Shown here: positions 8,269 to 17,682 of the stretch, in pieces
Layout: each line of letters starts with the position of its first letter
Position numbering within the stretch: position 1 is the stretch's first letter
Assembly (NCBI GenBank): GCA_963717745.1
Contig: CAVQXJ010000023.1
Coordinates: forward strand, 1-64,000
From: JACCXG01 sp963717745
Lineage (GTDB): Bacteria; Acidobacteriota; Vicinamibacteria; Vicinamibacterales; 2-12-FULL-66-21
Length of the DNA stretch: 64,000 bases
Direction of reading: 5' to 3'
Position numbers and translations under genes: made by a program
The notes under the pieces: model-generated
The model's database searches: none
Told to the model about the DNA's origin: nothing
The model's input: the letters and a program-made list of their open reading frames with translations, nothing else

Positions 8269-9231
8269 ATGACACCTGCGATCACGCGCCGCGAGTTCAT
8301 CGAACGTGCAACGACAGTGACCGCGGTCCTCCTCGCCGCCCGCTCTGCTTCGGCCGCCGACGGCATGTTCGTCTCGCTCAACGGGTCGCTGACGCCGGGC
8401 GTGAGCGGCGCCGACAAGGCGCGGCTGGCGGCGAAGCTCGGATACGGCGGCGTCGACTGGGACTTCGGGCCGGCGAAGAAGGCCGGAGCGGAGGAGACGG
8501 CGGCGCTCTTCAAGGAGTTGAAGATCAGGCCGACGATCGCCGGCCTTCCCCTGCAGCAGCCGTTCGGCGGTGACGACGCCGAGTTCAAGGGGAAGCTTCC
8601 CCAGCTGGTCGAGGACGCCGCGTTCTGCAGCGCGGTCGGCTGCAACAAGATGATGCTGGTCCTCTCGCCCGCGGCGCCGCTGCCGAAGGACGAGCAGCGC
8701 AAGCTGGTGGTCGATCGGCTCGCCGCCGTCTCGGAGATTCTGCAGAAGTCGAACATCCGACTGGGGCTGGAGTTCCTCGGTCCTTTGTATATGCGCACCG
8801 GTCCCGGCCGTGGTGGCGCGCCCCGCCACCCGTTCATCTGGACGCTGCCGGAGACCGTGGCGCTCGCAAAGGATATTGGTCCGAACATCGGCGCGATTCT
8901 CGACGTCTGGCACTGGTACCACTCCGGCGGCACCGTTGCCGACATCCTCGCCACTGACCAATCACGGATCGTCCACCTCCATCTGTCGGATGCGAAGGAA
9001 CGCCCGGCCGAAGAGGTCCTCGACAATCAGCGATTCATGCCCGGCGAGGGCATCGTCAATCTCACCGGCTTCCTGCAGGCGTTGAAGAAGATCGGCTACC
9101 AGGACGGCGTCAGCCCCGAACCGCTGGGCCGCATTCCGAAAGAGATGCCCCCCGAAGAGGCGGCGCGGCTGGGGCTCGAGACGACGCAGGCGGCGTTGAA
9201 GAAGGCCGGAGTGAATGTCCTGAATTCCTGA
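8269..9231 (+). CDS. sugar phosphate isomerase/epimerase (TIM barrel), Tat-type leader
   Basis: This 320-residue protein has an N-terminal TRREF motif and hydrophobic stretch ending ASAA, which resembles a Tat signal and suggests export as a folded protein. The body has the xylose-isomerase-like barrel pattern, with expected metal ligands in GLEFLGP (Glu), AILDVWHWYHSG (Asp/His), VHLHLSDAKE (His) and SPEPLG (Glu). The start at 8269 is preferred over 8263 because AAAGGA lies 7 bases before it. Such exported isomerases are numerous in Acidobacteria, and their substrates are mostly unknown. It stands alone and converges on the ankyrin gene. Confidence 0.8.
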   Translation: MTPAITRREFIERATTVTAVLLAARSASAADGMFVSLNGSLTPGVSGADKARLAAKLGYGGVDWDFGPAKKAGAEETAALFKELKIRPTIAGLPLQQPFGGDDAEFKGKLPQLVEDAAFCSAVGCNKMMLVLSPAAPLPKDEQRKLVVDRLAAVSEILQKSNIRLGLEFLGPLYMRTGPGRGGAPRHPFIWTLPETVALAKDIGPNIGAILDVWHWYHSGGTVADILATDQSRIVHLHLSDAKERPAEEVLDNQRFMPGEGIVNLTGFLQALKKIGYQDGVSPEPLGRIPKEMPPEEAARLGLETTQAALKKAGVNVLNS

Positions 9232-9262
9232 TCCGGCCGGCATCGCGGGTGTGAAACGCATC

Positions 9263-11162
9263 TCACGCCGGTCGTGACGTCTCGAGCAGCGCCGCCACTT
9301 TGCGATGCTTCATCTTGGTCGCCCAGGCTGTGGGGGTTGCCCACGGTGGCGCGCCCGCTTCGATCGGATCCGCCCCGCGTTCGAGCAGCAGCTTCACCAT
9401 CTCCGGCCGTCCCCACCGGCACGCCCAGCCGAGCGGCGTGCTCTGGAGCACCTCGTCACGGAGGTCGAGGCGCGCGCCTCGATCGAGCAGCAGCGTGGTG
9501 TATGCCGTGCGATCGCCTGCGGTCAGTCCGCCACGCGAGGCGGCAACTTCATGGAGGAGCGTCGTTCCGCGGCGGCTCCGGACGCTGGGATCGCAGCGGT
9601 CCAGGACCAGGCGAAAGGCTTCAAGATACCGGCGCCGGTCGCTGTCTCGGCCGAGATACAGCCCGTTCTCGAGTATCCCGTGCCATCGCGCATCATCCCG
9701 CGGCCAGTCGATGGCCTCGAGCGCCAGCTTGACGATCTCTGGTGACGGACTCTCGATCGCGCCCCACAGCAGATCCTGCGCAACCTTATCCTTTGTAGCC
9801 GCGACAGCCTCGGTTCGCCCCTCGGCGGCGTCCGCAAGCAACCTCGCGGCACGGTCGACCAGCCCGAGCTCGGCGACGGGGATTGGTGTCAATCGGGCGC
9901 CATGCCCCTCGAGCAGCGCGATCATCTCGTGGTGACGCCCCTTGTACGCTTCGTAGAGAGCGTCTGTTGCGGCGTAGACGTTCGTGTTCGGTCTTGCGCC
10001 GTGGGTGAGGAGCGTCTCGGCCATGGCGATGTTCCCGGCGATCGCGCATGCACGAAGCGGTTCACCCCATGTCGGCACGACCTCCTCCAGCCCCTGGACG
10101 CGCCCGGCCTCGTCCGGATCGAGTCCCATCTGAAGCAGCAGTGCCAGCATGTCGGGCCGGTTCACCGTGACGGCACGGCTCACGAGCCCATGGCCGTTCG
10201 TGATCAGGCCGTCGCGATGACGGGCCTCGAGCCAGTCGCGATCTCCCGTCGCCATGGCCGCGTGCGCGGTCTTGGCCGCGCCGCGGCCGAGCAGCATCTC
10301 GGCCATCGACCTCACGGCGGCCGGTTGCTCCGCCGGCTGAGAGTCTGCCTGCTTGCCAATCATGTCCAGTGGGGTCGCGCCGTCTTTCGCTGGCGCTGCC
10401 GGATCGGCGCCGCGATCCAGGAGCCAGGTCGCGAGCGTTGGCCACAGGCAGGCAGCCGCCCAATGGAGCGGCGTCCGGCCCGCGGGATCCGCCGCGCGGA
10501 TCAGTTGCGGATGCGCCTCGAGCGCCCCGATCATCCCGTGCTCGTCGCCTCGCTGGAAGGCATCCACGAGCCGGGCGGCGGCCGGAGGCGGCAGCGTCGC
10601 GAGCGGGGGCGCTTCGGCACGGACGGTGTTCCTCTTCTTCGATGATGCGGACGATCTCGTCGTAGCCCCGCTCGGCGGCGAGGGTGAACGCGGTGGTGGC
10701 GCCGCGATGCGGCCAGATCCCTTTGCGGGCATCGGCCCCCTGCTGCATCAGGAAGCGAACGATGTCCGGACGCCGCCGCAGCACCGCATGGTGCAGCGCC
10801 CGATGCTCATCGTTTTCCGCGACATCCAGGTGCACGAGCTCCGGGCGAGCCGTGACCATCGACCGCACGGCGTCGAGGTCGCCGTCACGCACCGCGTCGA
10901 CGAGCCGCCGGACCGTGATGCCATCGACAAAGGCCTTCAGCTTCGGCCAGCTGTCGAATCCGTAGGCGCGCGCCAGGACGAGCTGCGCGTCGTGCAGCGC
11001 GAAGCTTGCGGCATCGGCGTGCCGGTAGTGCGCGAGCACTTCCTCGGCCGCGCCGGCGCTTCCTTCGCGAAACGCGTCGAGCAGCTCCCTGGCCTGGCGT
11101 CTGAGTTGATCGAGATGCGGACGATCGGCGAGCGTACGGGTGGGGACAGGGCGTCGGGTCAC
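9263..11162 (-). pseudogene. ankyrin-repeat protein split by one frameshift
   Basis: The N-terminal ORF (GTG at 11162, preceded by AAGGA) opens with a helical region (HLDQLRRQARELLDAFREG) and then ankyrin repeats (HRALHHAVLRRRPDIVRFLM, TTAFTLAAERGYDEIVRI). Near 10630, inside a GAAGAAGAGGAA run, the frame changes. The second ORF carries on with further repeats (GRTPLHWAAACLWPTLATWL, LLERGADPIEAGAPPWATPT) to the stop at 9263. Joined, it would give about 630 residues. Ankyrin repeats mediate protein binding, and no signal peptide or enzymatic domain is visible. The purine-rich run at the break makes a sequencing indel plausible, in which case the gene would be intact. Confidence 0.75.
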
Positions 11163-11428
11163 GATGAGATCCTTCCTGGCCGCGCTGTGGCGTCAGCCGT
11201 GCGCCCGGTGTCCGCTCACTCGGGCAGGAAAGAATCCATCAGTGGTTGAAGTGCCAGGAAACCCGGATCAGTGTGGACGCCGTCCTTCCCGCGGACACGG
11301 AGGCGCCCTGATTGCGCCTCGGAGAGCTTACGGCGGGTCGCGTTGCCGTGCAAGTGCCGGCGACATCGCACCATATCGTGCGTGCTACACTCGGCGACTC
11401 CATCGAGCCAAGAAACGCCGTGGCCCCA

Positions 11429-12709
11429 ATGCGCCCTGCCGTGCTCTGCGTCGTGCTCCTGATCGCGGGAATCAGCCCGATCGCAGGTCAGACCGCGAAT
11501 CCACCGAGCCGCGAGGCACCGCTGAGAGCGTGGCTCGCGGCTGTCAGCCGGCACGAAGCCCGAACGCTTGACGCCTCCGCCGTCGAGATCGCCGCCTGGC
11601 CGGATGAGCGATTGACCGGCGTGGTCGCGGACGTTCGCGAGCTCGCCCGGTTTCTCGCCCGCGCCCACGAGCGATTCAGACGCACCGGGCAGGTGTCCAC
11701 CTTCACCTATGACGGTCGCGCGGTCTCGATGTCGGAGGCTCAGGAGCTCCTGGGACTCACCGATGTGGAGGCACGCACCGGCGATGTGAGCCGTCTGGCC
11801 ACTCGTGGCGCGCTGCTGCACACGGACGTTGCCGTTGCGCTCGATGCGCTCGACCCGCTCGGGAGAGCTGCGGCTCGTTCCGCAACGCCAACGGCGCTGC
11901 TCATCCGCGATGGACGGGGCCAGGGCACGCTCGACCGCGGACCGCACTGGCTGGTGGCCCGATCGCTGCTCGATCTGATGCCCGCCGATTCGCCTCGCGT
12001 GGCGCCGGTGCGGCAGTGGTACGTGGCGACGTCCGCCTATATGCAGAGCCGATCGCTGCTGTCGGACCTCCGTCCGCACCTGGTGAGGGCACGGCAACGC
12101 TATCCGGCGGATGCGGACATTCTCTTCTACAGCGGCGCGATGAACGAGGTGCTGGCCGCGCCGGTCGTGCAGGAAGCCATCGCGGGAATCTCCTTGCCAC
12201 CTGGCAGCAGGCTCGACGTGAGCGACGCGCGCACGCACCTGCAGGAGGCGCGCACGTTGTTCCGGCGCGCGCTCGAAAACCGTCCCGATCACGTCGAGAC
12301 GCGCGTCCGGCTCGGTCGTGTGCTGGGCGTCCTGGGAGCGCACGCCGAAGCGGCAGATCAGCTGCAGCGTGCGCTCTCGAGTGCCGCCAACCCGCTGAAC
12401 CAGTACTACGCCGCGCTGTTCCTCGGCGGCGAGCTGTCCCGGCTCGGCCGACTCGACGCTGCCCGTGACGCCTACGAGCGGGCCGCGGCCTTGTACCCGC
12501 GTGCGCAATCCCCGCGTCTGGGGCTGAGCAGTGTCGCCCGCGCGGCGGGAAACCAGGCGGCCGCCGCAGGAGTGTTGCTGGATGCGCTCGATGTCTCTCG
12601 CCAGGGTGCGGCCTCCCAGGATCCCTGGTGGACGTATTTCGTTGGCGCGAAAGACGAGGCCGATCGCGCGCTCGAGCGATGGCGAGGAACCATCGCGGAT
12701 ATCCGATGA
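11429..12709 (+). CDS. secreted TPR-repeat protein
   Basis: The start ATG at 11429 gives a clear signal peptide (MRPAVLCVVLLIAGISPIAG). The mature protein (about 405 residues) is mostly helical, with TPR-type pairs toward the C-terminus (ARTLFRRALENRPDHVETRV, AADQLQRAL, GRLDAARDAYERAAALYPRA). It ends in ATGA overlap with the VWFA gene at 12706, so the two are translationally coupled and likely act together outside the cytoplasm, with the TPR part as scaffold. Long TPR/VWFA pairs are frequent in Acidobacteria, but no function is established. Confidence 0.8.
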   Translation: MRPAVLCVVLLIAGISPIAGQTANPPSREAPLRAWLAAVSRHEARTLDASAVEIAAWPDERLTGVVADVRELARFLARAHERFRRTGQVSTFTYDGRAVSMSEAQELLGLTDVEARTGDVSRLATRGALLHTDVAVALDALDPLGRAAARSATPTALLIRDGRGQGTLDRGPHWLVARSLLDLMPADSPRVAPVRQWYVATSAYMQSRSLLSDLRPHLVRARQRYPADADILFYSGAMNEVLAAPVVQEAIAGISLPPGSRLDVSDARTHLQEARTLFRRALENRPDHVETRVRLGRVLGVLGAHAEAADQLQRALSSAANPLNQYYAALFLGGELSRLGRLDAARDAYERAAALYPRAQSPRLGLSSVARAAGNQAAAAGVLLDALDVSRQGAASQDPWWTYFVGAKDEADRALERWRGTIADIR

Positions 12710-13563
12710 GCCCCTCCGCCGCGCTCGTTCTTGCAGTCCTGGCGTTGTCCGCGGCGGCGGTCGCGCCGCAGACGCCCGGGTTCTCGAGCCGCGTCGAGGC
12801 GGTGCGGGTCGACGTGCTCGTCAGGGAGCGCGGACAGATTGTGCGTGGTCTGGCGCCGGCGGATTTCGAGGTGTTCGACAACGCGGTTCCTCAGCAAGTC
12901 GACCTGGTGACGTTCGAGCGGCTCCCGCTGAAGGTGGTCCTGGCGCTCGACATGAGCGACAGCGTCGCCGGGGAACGGCTCGAACACCTCCGCGCCGCGG
13001 GATTGATGCTGCTCGATCAGCTCGCGCCGGATGATGAGAGTGCGCTCGTCACCTTCAGCCATGTCGTCACGATCGATGCGCCCCTGACCGTGGATCGGGC
13101 CCGTTTGCGGGCGGCGTTGCAGCGGGCGCACGGCGTCGGGCGGACCGCGCTGGTCGACGCCACCCACACCGCGATGGTCCTCGGCGAATCAGGCGTCGGC
13201 CGCCCCTTGCTGATCGTGTTCAGCGACGGTGTCGACACCTCGAGCTGGCTGCCGCCCGAGAGCGTGCTCGAGATGGCCAGGCGCACCGACGTGGTGGCGT
13301 ACTTCGTGTCGGCCGGCGGGAAGGGGAAAGCGACGTTCAATCGCGAACTGACCGCGCTGACCGGTGGCTCGCTCATCGAGATCGCGTCGACCAGGGACCT
13401 CGGCGCCACCTTCCTGCGGATTCTGGAAGAGTTCCGGCAGCGCTATCTCGTGAGTTACACACCGCGCGGCGTCTCGACGGACGGCTGGCATCGGCTCGAC
13501 GTTCGTGTGAAAGGACGACGGGCGATGGTTCAGGCCAGACCGGGCTACTACGCCGGCAAATGA
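12706..13563 (+). CDS. VWFA-related secreted protein
   Basis: The 285-residue protein has a signal peptide (residues 1-22) and the acidobacterial VWFA-related layout: an N-terminal beta domain (RVDVLVRERGQIVRGLAPAD, FEVFDN), then a VWA fold starting VVLALDMSDSV, a MIDAS-like DxSxS with D-M-S-D-S, then GVGRTALVDA and LLIVFSDGVDTSSW, ending YLVSYTPRGVSTDGWHRLDV. The MIDAS set suggests metal-dependent ligand binding. Its start codon overlaps the stop of the TPR gene by four bases (ATGA). Confidence 0.85.
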   Translation: MSPSAALVLAVLALSAAAVAPQTPGFSSRVEAVRVDVLVRERGQIVRGLAPADFEVFDNAVPQQVDLVTFERLPLKVVLALDMSDSVAGERLEHLRAAGLMLLDQLAPDDESALVTFSHVVTIDAPLTVDRARLRAALQRAHGVGRTALVDATHTAMVLGESGVGRPLLIVFSDGVDTSSWLPPESVLEMARRTDVVAYFVSAGGKGKATFNRELTALTGGSLIEIASTRDLGATFLRILEEFRQRYLVSYTPRGVSTDGWHRLDVRVKGRRAMVQARPGYYAGK

Positions 13564-13600
13564 GGCGAGAGCCGTGCGCCGGTCCGAGCGGCAGTGCTGG

Positions 13601-14224
13601 TCAAGGCTTCGCCGGTCGTGAGGACTTCGGCTTCGGCCGGAAGCCAGCTCTCTCCCGGCGTTCAGCCGAGGACAGATTGCGGGCCATGTTCTCGATGATC
13701 TCCTGGAGATACTTCGCCCGGGTCTCGGGCCGCTTGGCGCTGGCCAGGCGGTAGAGGACGCCTTTCCGGCGGCTCGCGCTGTAAGACCCCCAGTGGCGGT
13801 GGGCGTCCGGGTTGGCTTTGAGCGCCTTCTCCAAATCCGGCGGGACGGTCTGCTCGACGTGGGCCATCGCGTCCCAGGTGCCCGATTGCTTCGCCGCCTT
13901 GACCGCTGCCAGGCCCGCCGGCGCCATCAGCCGGGCCGCCAGCAGCCGTGCGACGCGCGTCTTGTTCAACGGCGACCAGGCGCTCTTCAACTTCCGTGGT
14001 GTGAACACCTGCATGAAGAAGTCCTCGTCAATCGGATTGATCTTGCTGTCGATCCATCCGAAGCAGAGCGCCTCTTCAACGGCGTCGTTGTAGGTCAGTG
14101 ACGGGAGTCCGGAGTGCTTCTTTGCATAGACGAGCCACACCCCGGTGGACGCTGCATGATGCTTCTCGAGCCAGGCCCGCCATGCCTGGCGTGATTTCGG
14201 CCGGACTCGAGGCGGCTCGCCCAT
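13601..14224 (-). CDS. YdeI/OmpD-associated family protein
   Basis: This 207-residue cytoplasmic protein has the family hallmarks GVWLVYAKKHSGLPSLTYNDA and EEALCFGWIDSK, then FFMQVFTPRKLKSAWSPLNK, and a C-terminal region of LEKALKANPDAHRHWGSYSA and RPETRAKYLQEIIEN with a basic end. The family has been linked to bacteriocin or stress protection, but its biochemistry is unclear. The ORF can start upstream at TTG 14239, and ATG 14224 is preferred because it gives the usual N-terminus. It is convergent with the VWFA gene and separated from it by 37 bases. Confidence 0.8.
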   Translation of the reverse strand: MGEPPRVRPKSRQAWRAWLEKHHAASTGVWLVYAKKHSGLPSLTYNDAVEEALCFGWIDSKINPIDEDFFMQVFTPRKLKSAWSPLNKTRVARLLAARLMAPAGLAAVKAAKQSGTWDAMAHVEQTVPPDLEKALKANPDAHRHWGSYSASRRKGVLYRLASAKRPETRAKYLQEIIENMARNLSSAERRERAGFRPKPKSSRPAKP

Positions 14225-14690
14225 ATCTCGTATGGACAAGATTATTCTGTTCAGTCCGGTCGCGGAGGTTTTGGGAGGTATCGATCAGTGACGTTGCCCT
14301 GAACAAGACGCAGCGATTCGAGAGGATCCCTCACGGTCGCTATATCAACTTGGCGTCGCTGATTTTCTCGGAACCAGACAAACGTGGCACGCGTGCTGAC
14401 GTGCGATCGGCCGCGTGGAGAGGCGCTCAAGATGCTCGACGTGCCCAAGGACTACATGTCGTGGGTCAAGGCGCGAGCGGAGCGCAAGGGAAGGACAAGT
14501 AAGGCGTGAAAAAACCACACCCTCGGTACTCGCTTCCGCTTCAGCTCCGGCACATCCCGTCCGCCCAATCGTCCACAGTGCGCTCGCGTTATCGCGCTTG
14601 ACCCTGCTGGGCTCGTGTTGGCAGGCATCCTGCTCGGATATCAGTAACGGGCTGGGACCTCAGCTGCCCCGTCAACCAGGAGGAGCATTG
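14225..14690. other. intergenic region with a possible coding remnant
   Basis: No intact gene is seen. On the plus strand near 14385-14509 a short frame reads LKMLDVPKDYMSWVKARAER and ends at a TGA. It looks protein-like but has no recognisable start or homologue, and could be the tail of a lost gene. The strong ribosome binding site AGGAGGAG at 14678-14685 belongs to the next gene. Confidence 0.35.
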
Positions 14691-15110
14691 ATGTTGCGAT
14701 ATCTCACGTCAACACTCACCGCGTGTGCGATCGCGGGCACGATCACCCTTGTCGCACAAGAGCAGGAGCCGTCACGACCCCAGACGCCGCAACCCCAGGC
14801 GCAGCAACCACCGGCACTGCCGGCGGAGACCCTCACAGGCTGTGTGCAAGAGGCGAAGACAACTGATGGCGGAACCGCGTTCATCCTGAACAACGCTGAA
14901 GGCGGCTCTGCCAAGATGTACGTGCTGGCCGGTCAGGCATCCGCCGACCTGTCCAGTCACGTCAATCACAAGGTCGAGGTCTTGGGCCAGGTGCAGGAGC
15001 CGAAGCCGCCGGCGGCAGCGAATGAGGGAGCGAAGGCCAATCCAAACGCCGTGCGGCCGCCGATCGTGCGGGTCGAGTCCGTGAAGATGGTTGCCGAGAG
15101 CTGCAAGTAA
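14691..15110 (+). CDS. small secreted protein, DUF5818-like
   Basis: The start ATG at 14691 follows AGGAGGAG by five bases, a near-perfect ribosome binding site. A leader (MLRYLTSTLTACAIAGTITL) is followed by a Pro/Gln-rich linker (about residues 24-44) and then a compact beta domain starting LTGCVQE, with FILNNAEGGSAKMYVLAG and SHVNHKVEVLGQV, ending in a second Cys (ESCK). The TGC(L/V)Q opening and HV.(H/G)KVEV.G motif resemble acidobacterial DUF5818-type OB-like proteins. Function is unknown. The two cysteines could form a disulfide after export. Confidence 0.7.
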   Translation: MLRYLTSTLTACAIAGTITLVAQEQEPSRPQTPQPQAQQPPALPAETLTGCVQEAKTTDGGTAFILNNAEGGSAKMYVLAGQASADLSSHVNHKVEVLGQVQEPKPPAAANEGAKANPNAVRPPIVRVESVKMVAESCK

Positions 15111-15154
15111 AACTGTGCGGTCTGCCCGCCATCGCGGGCAGGCCGCTGGCTCCT

Positions 15155-15526
15155 CTAGACGTGCTGATCGAGCAGGATCTGGTTGCCATCAGGGTCGACC
15201 GCGATAAGGCTCGCCGGCCCGGTCGTGCTCTCGTCCGCCTCCTGTTGCAACGGCACGCCTTGCGCCTTCAGCTGGCGCTGGAGCTCGCGGATATCGGTGA
15301 ACGAGGCGAGCGTTTGGGCGTTGCTGTCCCAGCCCGGATTGAACGTGAGGATGTTCTTGTCGAACATCCCTTGAAACAGCCCGATGACGTGATCGCCGTT
15401 CTTCAGGATCAGCCAGTTCTGCGCGGGATCCCCGGCGAACGGGGTGAACCCGAACTTCTGGTAGAACGCCCTCGAGGCTTCGAGGTCCTTGACCGCCAGG
15501 CTGACCGAGAACGTGCCGAGTTGCAT
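15155..15526 (-). CDS. VOC/glyoxalase-family protein
   Basis: The 123-residue protein fits one vicinal-oxygen-chelate module pair: VSLAVKDLEASRAFYQKFGF at the start, then NWLILKNGDHVIGLF, and the C-terminal ASLIAVDPDGNQILLDQHV. VOC proteins bind a metal and act as isomerases, dioxygenases or resistance proteins. The expected Glu of the second motif is an Asn-Gln pair (GNQILLD), so the activity is uncertain. The start at 15526 is chosen because AGGAG lies 7 bases upstream. The 15544 ATG would leave no site. Confidence 0.8.
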   Translation of the reverse strand: MQLGTFSVSLAVKDLEASRAFYQKFGFTPFAGDPAQNWLILKNGDHVIGLFQGMFDKNILTFNPGWDSNAQTLASFTDIRELQRQLKAQGVPLQQEADESTTGPASLIAVDPDGNQILLDQHV

Positions 15527-15615
15527 CTGTGTGCTCCTGTTCATTGGAAAGCGGAGTCTAGCCCGACCGCCTGAACCGGAGCAATTTCGGAGCGAGTCGG
15601 CGAATCGAACTCGAC

Positions 15616-16140
15616 TCACCCCGACAGTGCCGCCCAGGTACAGCGCACCGCGGTCACGGGGATTCCGCCCATCTCGTTGACCCGGCGTTCGCCCTCGCTG
15701 CCGCCTTGCGCACGGTAGAACGCCCGGGCGGCGGCGTTGCCTTCCATCACCCAAAGATGCATTGGCTGTCCTGGCGCGATCTGTCGTACCCACGCCCGCG
15801 ATTCGTGGAGCAGGCGCGCGCCGATGCCGTGCCCGCGCCAGCCTGGCTTCACGTGCAGGTTGTCGAGCAGCGGGCCGAACCCGGGCTCCGCGTCCGCAAG
15901 CACGCAGCTGAAGCCGACCAGCTGATCGTCCGACGCCGCCACCAGCACGAGACGGCGATCGGGCCCCAGGCCCGCGAACCGATCGCGCCAAGCCTGCAGC
16001 CGCTCGGCGTCGAGGCCGGGGCCGAGGAAGTCATCGGGGACCAGGCCGCGGTAGGCGGAACGCCAGCTCTCGGCATGGAGCGCGGCAATGGCCTCGGTGT
16101 CACTCGCAAGAGCGGGGCGAAGAATGTAGTCGATGTGCAT
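15616..16140 (-). CDS. GNAT-family N-acetyltransferase
   Basis: This is a single GNAT domain of 174 residues: LRPALASDTEAIAALHAESW at the N-terminus, then LVLVAASDDQLVGFSCVLAD (beta 4), and the acetyl-CoA pyrophosphate loop WRGHGIGARLLHESR (motif A, R-G-H-G-I-G), followed by MHLWVMEGNAAARAFYRAQG (motif B). It transfers an acetyl group to a small molecule or protein amine, and the substrate cannot be read from the sequence. It sits 90 bases from the VOC gene on the same strand, so co-transcription is possible. Confidence 0.85.
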   Translation of the reverse strand: MHIDYILRPALASDTEAIAALHAESWRSAYRGLVPDDFLGPGLDAERLQAWRDRFAGLGPDRRLVLVAASDDQLVGFSCVLADAEPGFGPLLDNLHVKPGWRGHGIGARLLHESRAWVRQIAPGQPMHLWVMEGNAAARAFYRAQGGSEGERRVNEMGGIPVTAVRCTWAALSG

Positions 16141-16374
16141 GTCTCGTAAGGGAGGCCGGCCTATGCTACTGCGCCGCTGCCAACGCCCCACGCCGCGAGG
16201 TGCGGACGTGGGAAGGGCCGGCTGGTAAGATATGCGGCTGGCGGGGCCTGGAGAGCTTGTGAAAAATGGCCGCGTCTGCCGCGGGGACTGAAGCCCCCCG
16301 CGCTACAAGACTGACTTTGCAGGCGGGACTTTCGAGCCCCGCTCCACAGGATTGCAGCCAGGACTGTCCGACCA

Positions 16375-17625
16375 ATGACCGATACCGCCCAAGCCAGCGA
16401 CGCCACTCAGGCCGGCTACGACGCTTTCAAATCCAGACGCCTCGATCTGAACCTGACCCGCGGCAAGCCCTCGTCCGAGCAGCTCGATCTCAGCGCTGCG
16501 CTCCTGGCGCTGCCGGGCAGCGGCGACTATCAGGCCGCGGACGGGACCGACTGCCGGAACTATGGCGGGCTGCAAGGCCTGCCTGAAGCGCGGCGGCTGT
16601 TTGCAGCTCTCATGGAGGCGCCGCCGGACCAGGTCGTGGTCGCCAACAACTCGAGCCTCGCGCTGATGCACGACGCGGTGACGTTCGCGCTGCTCAAGGG
16701 GACCGGCGACAGCGCCGCTCCCTGGTCGGCGCAGGGCGATATTGCGTTCCTCTGCCCGGTGCCGGGCTACGACCGCCATTTCAGGATTTGCGAGGACTAC
16801 GGGATCCGGATGATCCCCGTGGCGCTCGGAGACGACGGACCGGACATCGACGAAGTCGAGCGGCTGGTCGCGGCCGACCCCTCGATCAAGGCGATGTGGT
16901 GCATGCCGAAATACAGCAACCCGACCGGGACGGTGTATTCGGATGCGGTGATCGAGCGGCTCGCGTCGATGCCGGCCGCGGCCCCGGATTTCCGGCTGCT
17001 CTGGGACAACGCGTACGCGGTGCACCATCTCACCGCCGACCGGCTCGGCATCGCCAACGTCCTGGAGCTCGCCGCGCGGCACGGCCACGCCAACCGGCCG
17101 CTGGTGTTCGCCTCGACCTCCAAAATCACGCTGGCGGGCGCAGGGCTCGCGCTGTTCGCCGCGTCGCCGGCCAACGTCAAATGGCTGCTGGCCCGGCTCA
17201 CGCCGCGGACCATCGGTCCCGACAAGATCAACCAGCTCCGCCACGTGCGGCTCCTGCGCGACGAGGCCGGGATCGAGGCGTTGATGGATCGCCACCGCGC
17301 GATCATCGCGCCGAAGTTCCAGACCGTCCTCGACGTGTTCGGCGAGCGGCTCACCGGGCTGCCTGACGTGAGCTGGACCACGCCGAAGGGTGGCTACTTC
17401 ATCAGCCTGTCGGTGCCTCGCGGCCGCGCCAGGCGAGTCGTGCAGCTCGCGAAGGACGCCGGCCTCGAGCTCACGCCGGCCGGCGCGACTCACCCGTACG
17501 GGAAGGATCCCGACGACCGCGTCATCCGGATCGCGCCGACGTTCCCCGAGCTGCGCGATGTCGCACTCGCCGCCGAGGGCGTGGCCTGGTCGGTGTTGAT
17601 GGCATGCGGGGAACGTTCCGCCTGA
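16375..17625 (+). CDS. PLP-dependent aminotransferase (aspartate-type, PF12897-like)
   Basis: The 416-residue protein is a fold-type I aminotransferase. Visible signatures are LNLTRGKPSSEQLDLS near residue 27, NNSSLALMHDAV, AMWCMPKYSNPTGTVYSD, a DNAYAVHHL segment (the Asp that pairs with the pyridine nitrogen) and FASTSKITLAGAGLALF, where the Lys is the PLP Schiff-base residue. The RGKPS opening and overall length match the Asp-aminotransferase subgroup. It likely moves amino groups between an amino acid and a 2-oxo acid in the cytoplasm. Its stop is 57 bases before the RraA-like gene. Confidence 0.85.
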   Translation: MTDTAQASDATQAGYDAFKSRRLDLNLTRGKPSSEQLDLSAALLALPGSGDYQAADGTDCRNYGGLQGLPEARRLFAALMEAPPDQVVVANNSSLALMHDAVTFALLKGTGDSAAPWSAQGDIAFLCPVPGYDRHFRICEDYGIRMIPVALGDDGPDIDEVERLVAADPSIKAMWCMPKYSNPTGTVYSDAVIERLASMPAAAPDFRLLWDNAYAVHHLTADRLGIANVLELAARHGHANRPLVFASTSKITLAGAGLALFAASPANVKWLLARLTPRTIGPDKINQLRHVRLLRDEAGIEALMDRHRAIIAPKFQTVLDVFGERLTGLPDVSWTTPKGGYFISLSVPRGRARRVVQLAKDAGLELTPAGATHPYGKDPDDRVIRIAPTFPELRDVALAAEGVAWSVLMACGERSA

Positions 17626-17682
17626 CCTCACCGCTGAAGGGTGGAAGCGGAAGCCACGAGACTGAGGATGAAAGAGAGAGCC

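Noticed and set aside
14415..14690. N-terminal extension of the DUF5818-like gene
   Set aside because: AGGAGGAG and a good leader place the start at 14691.
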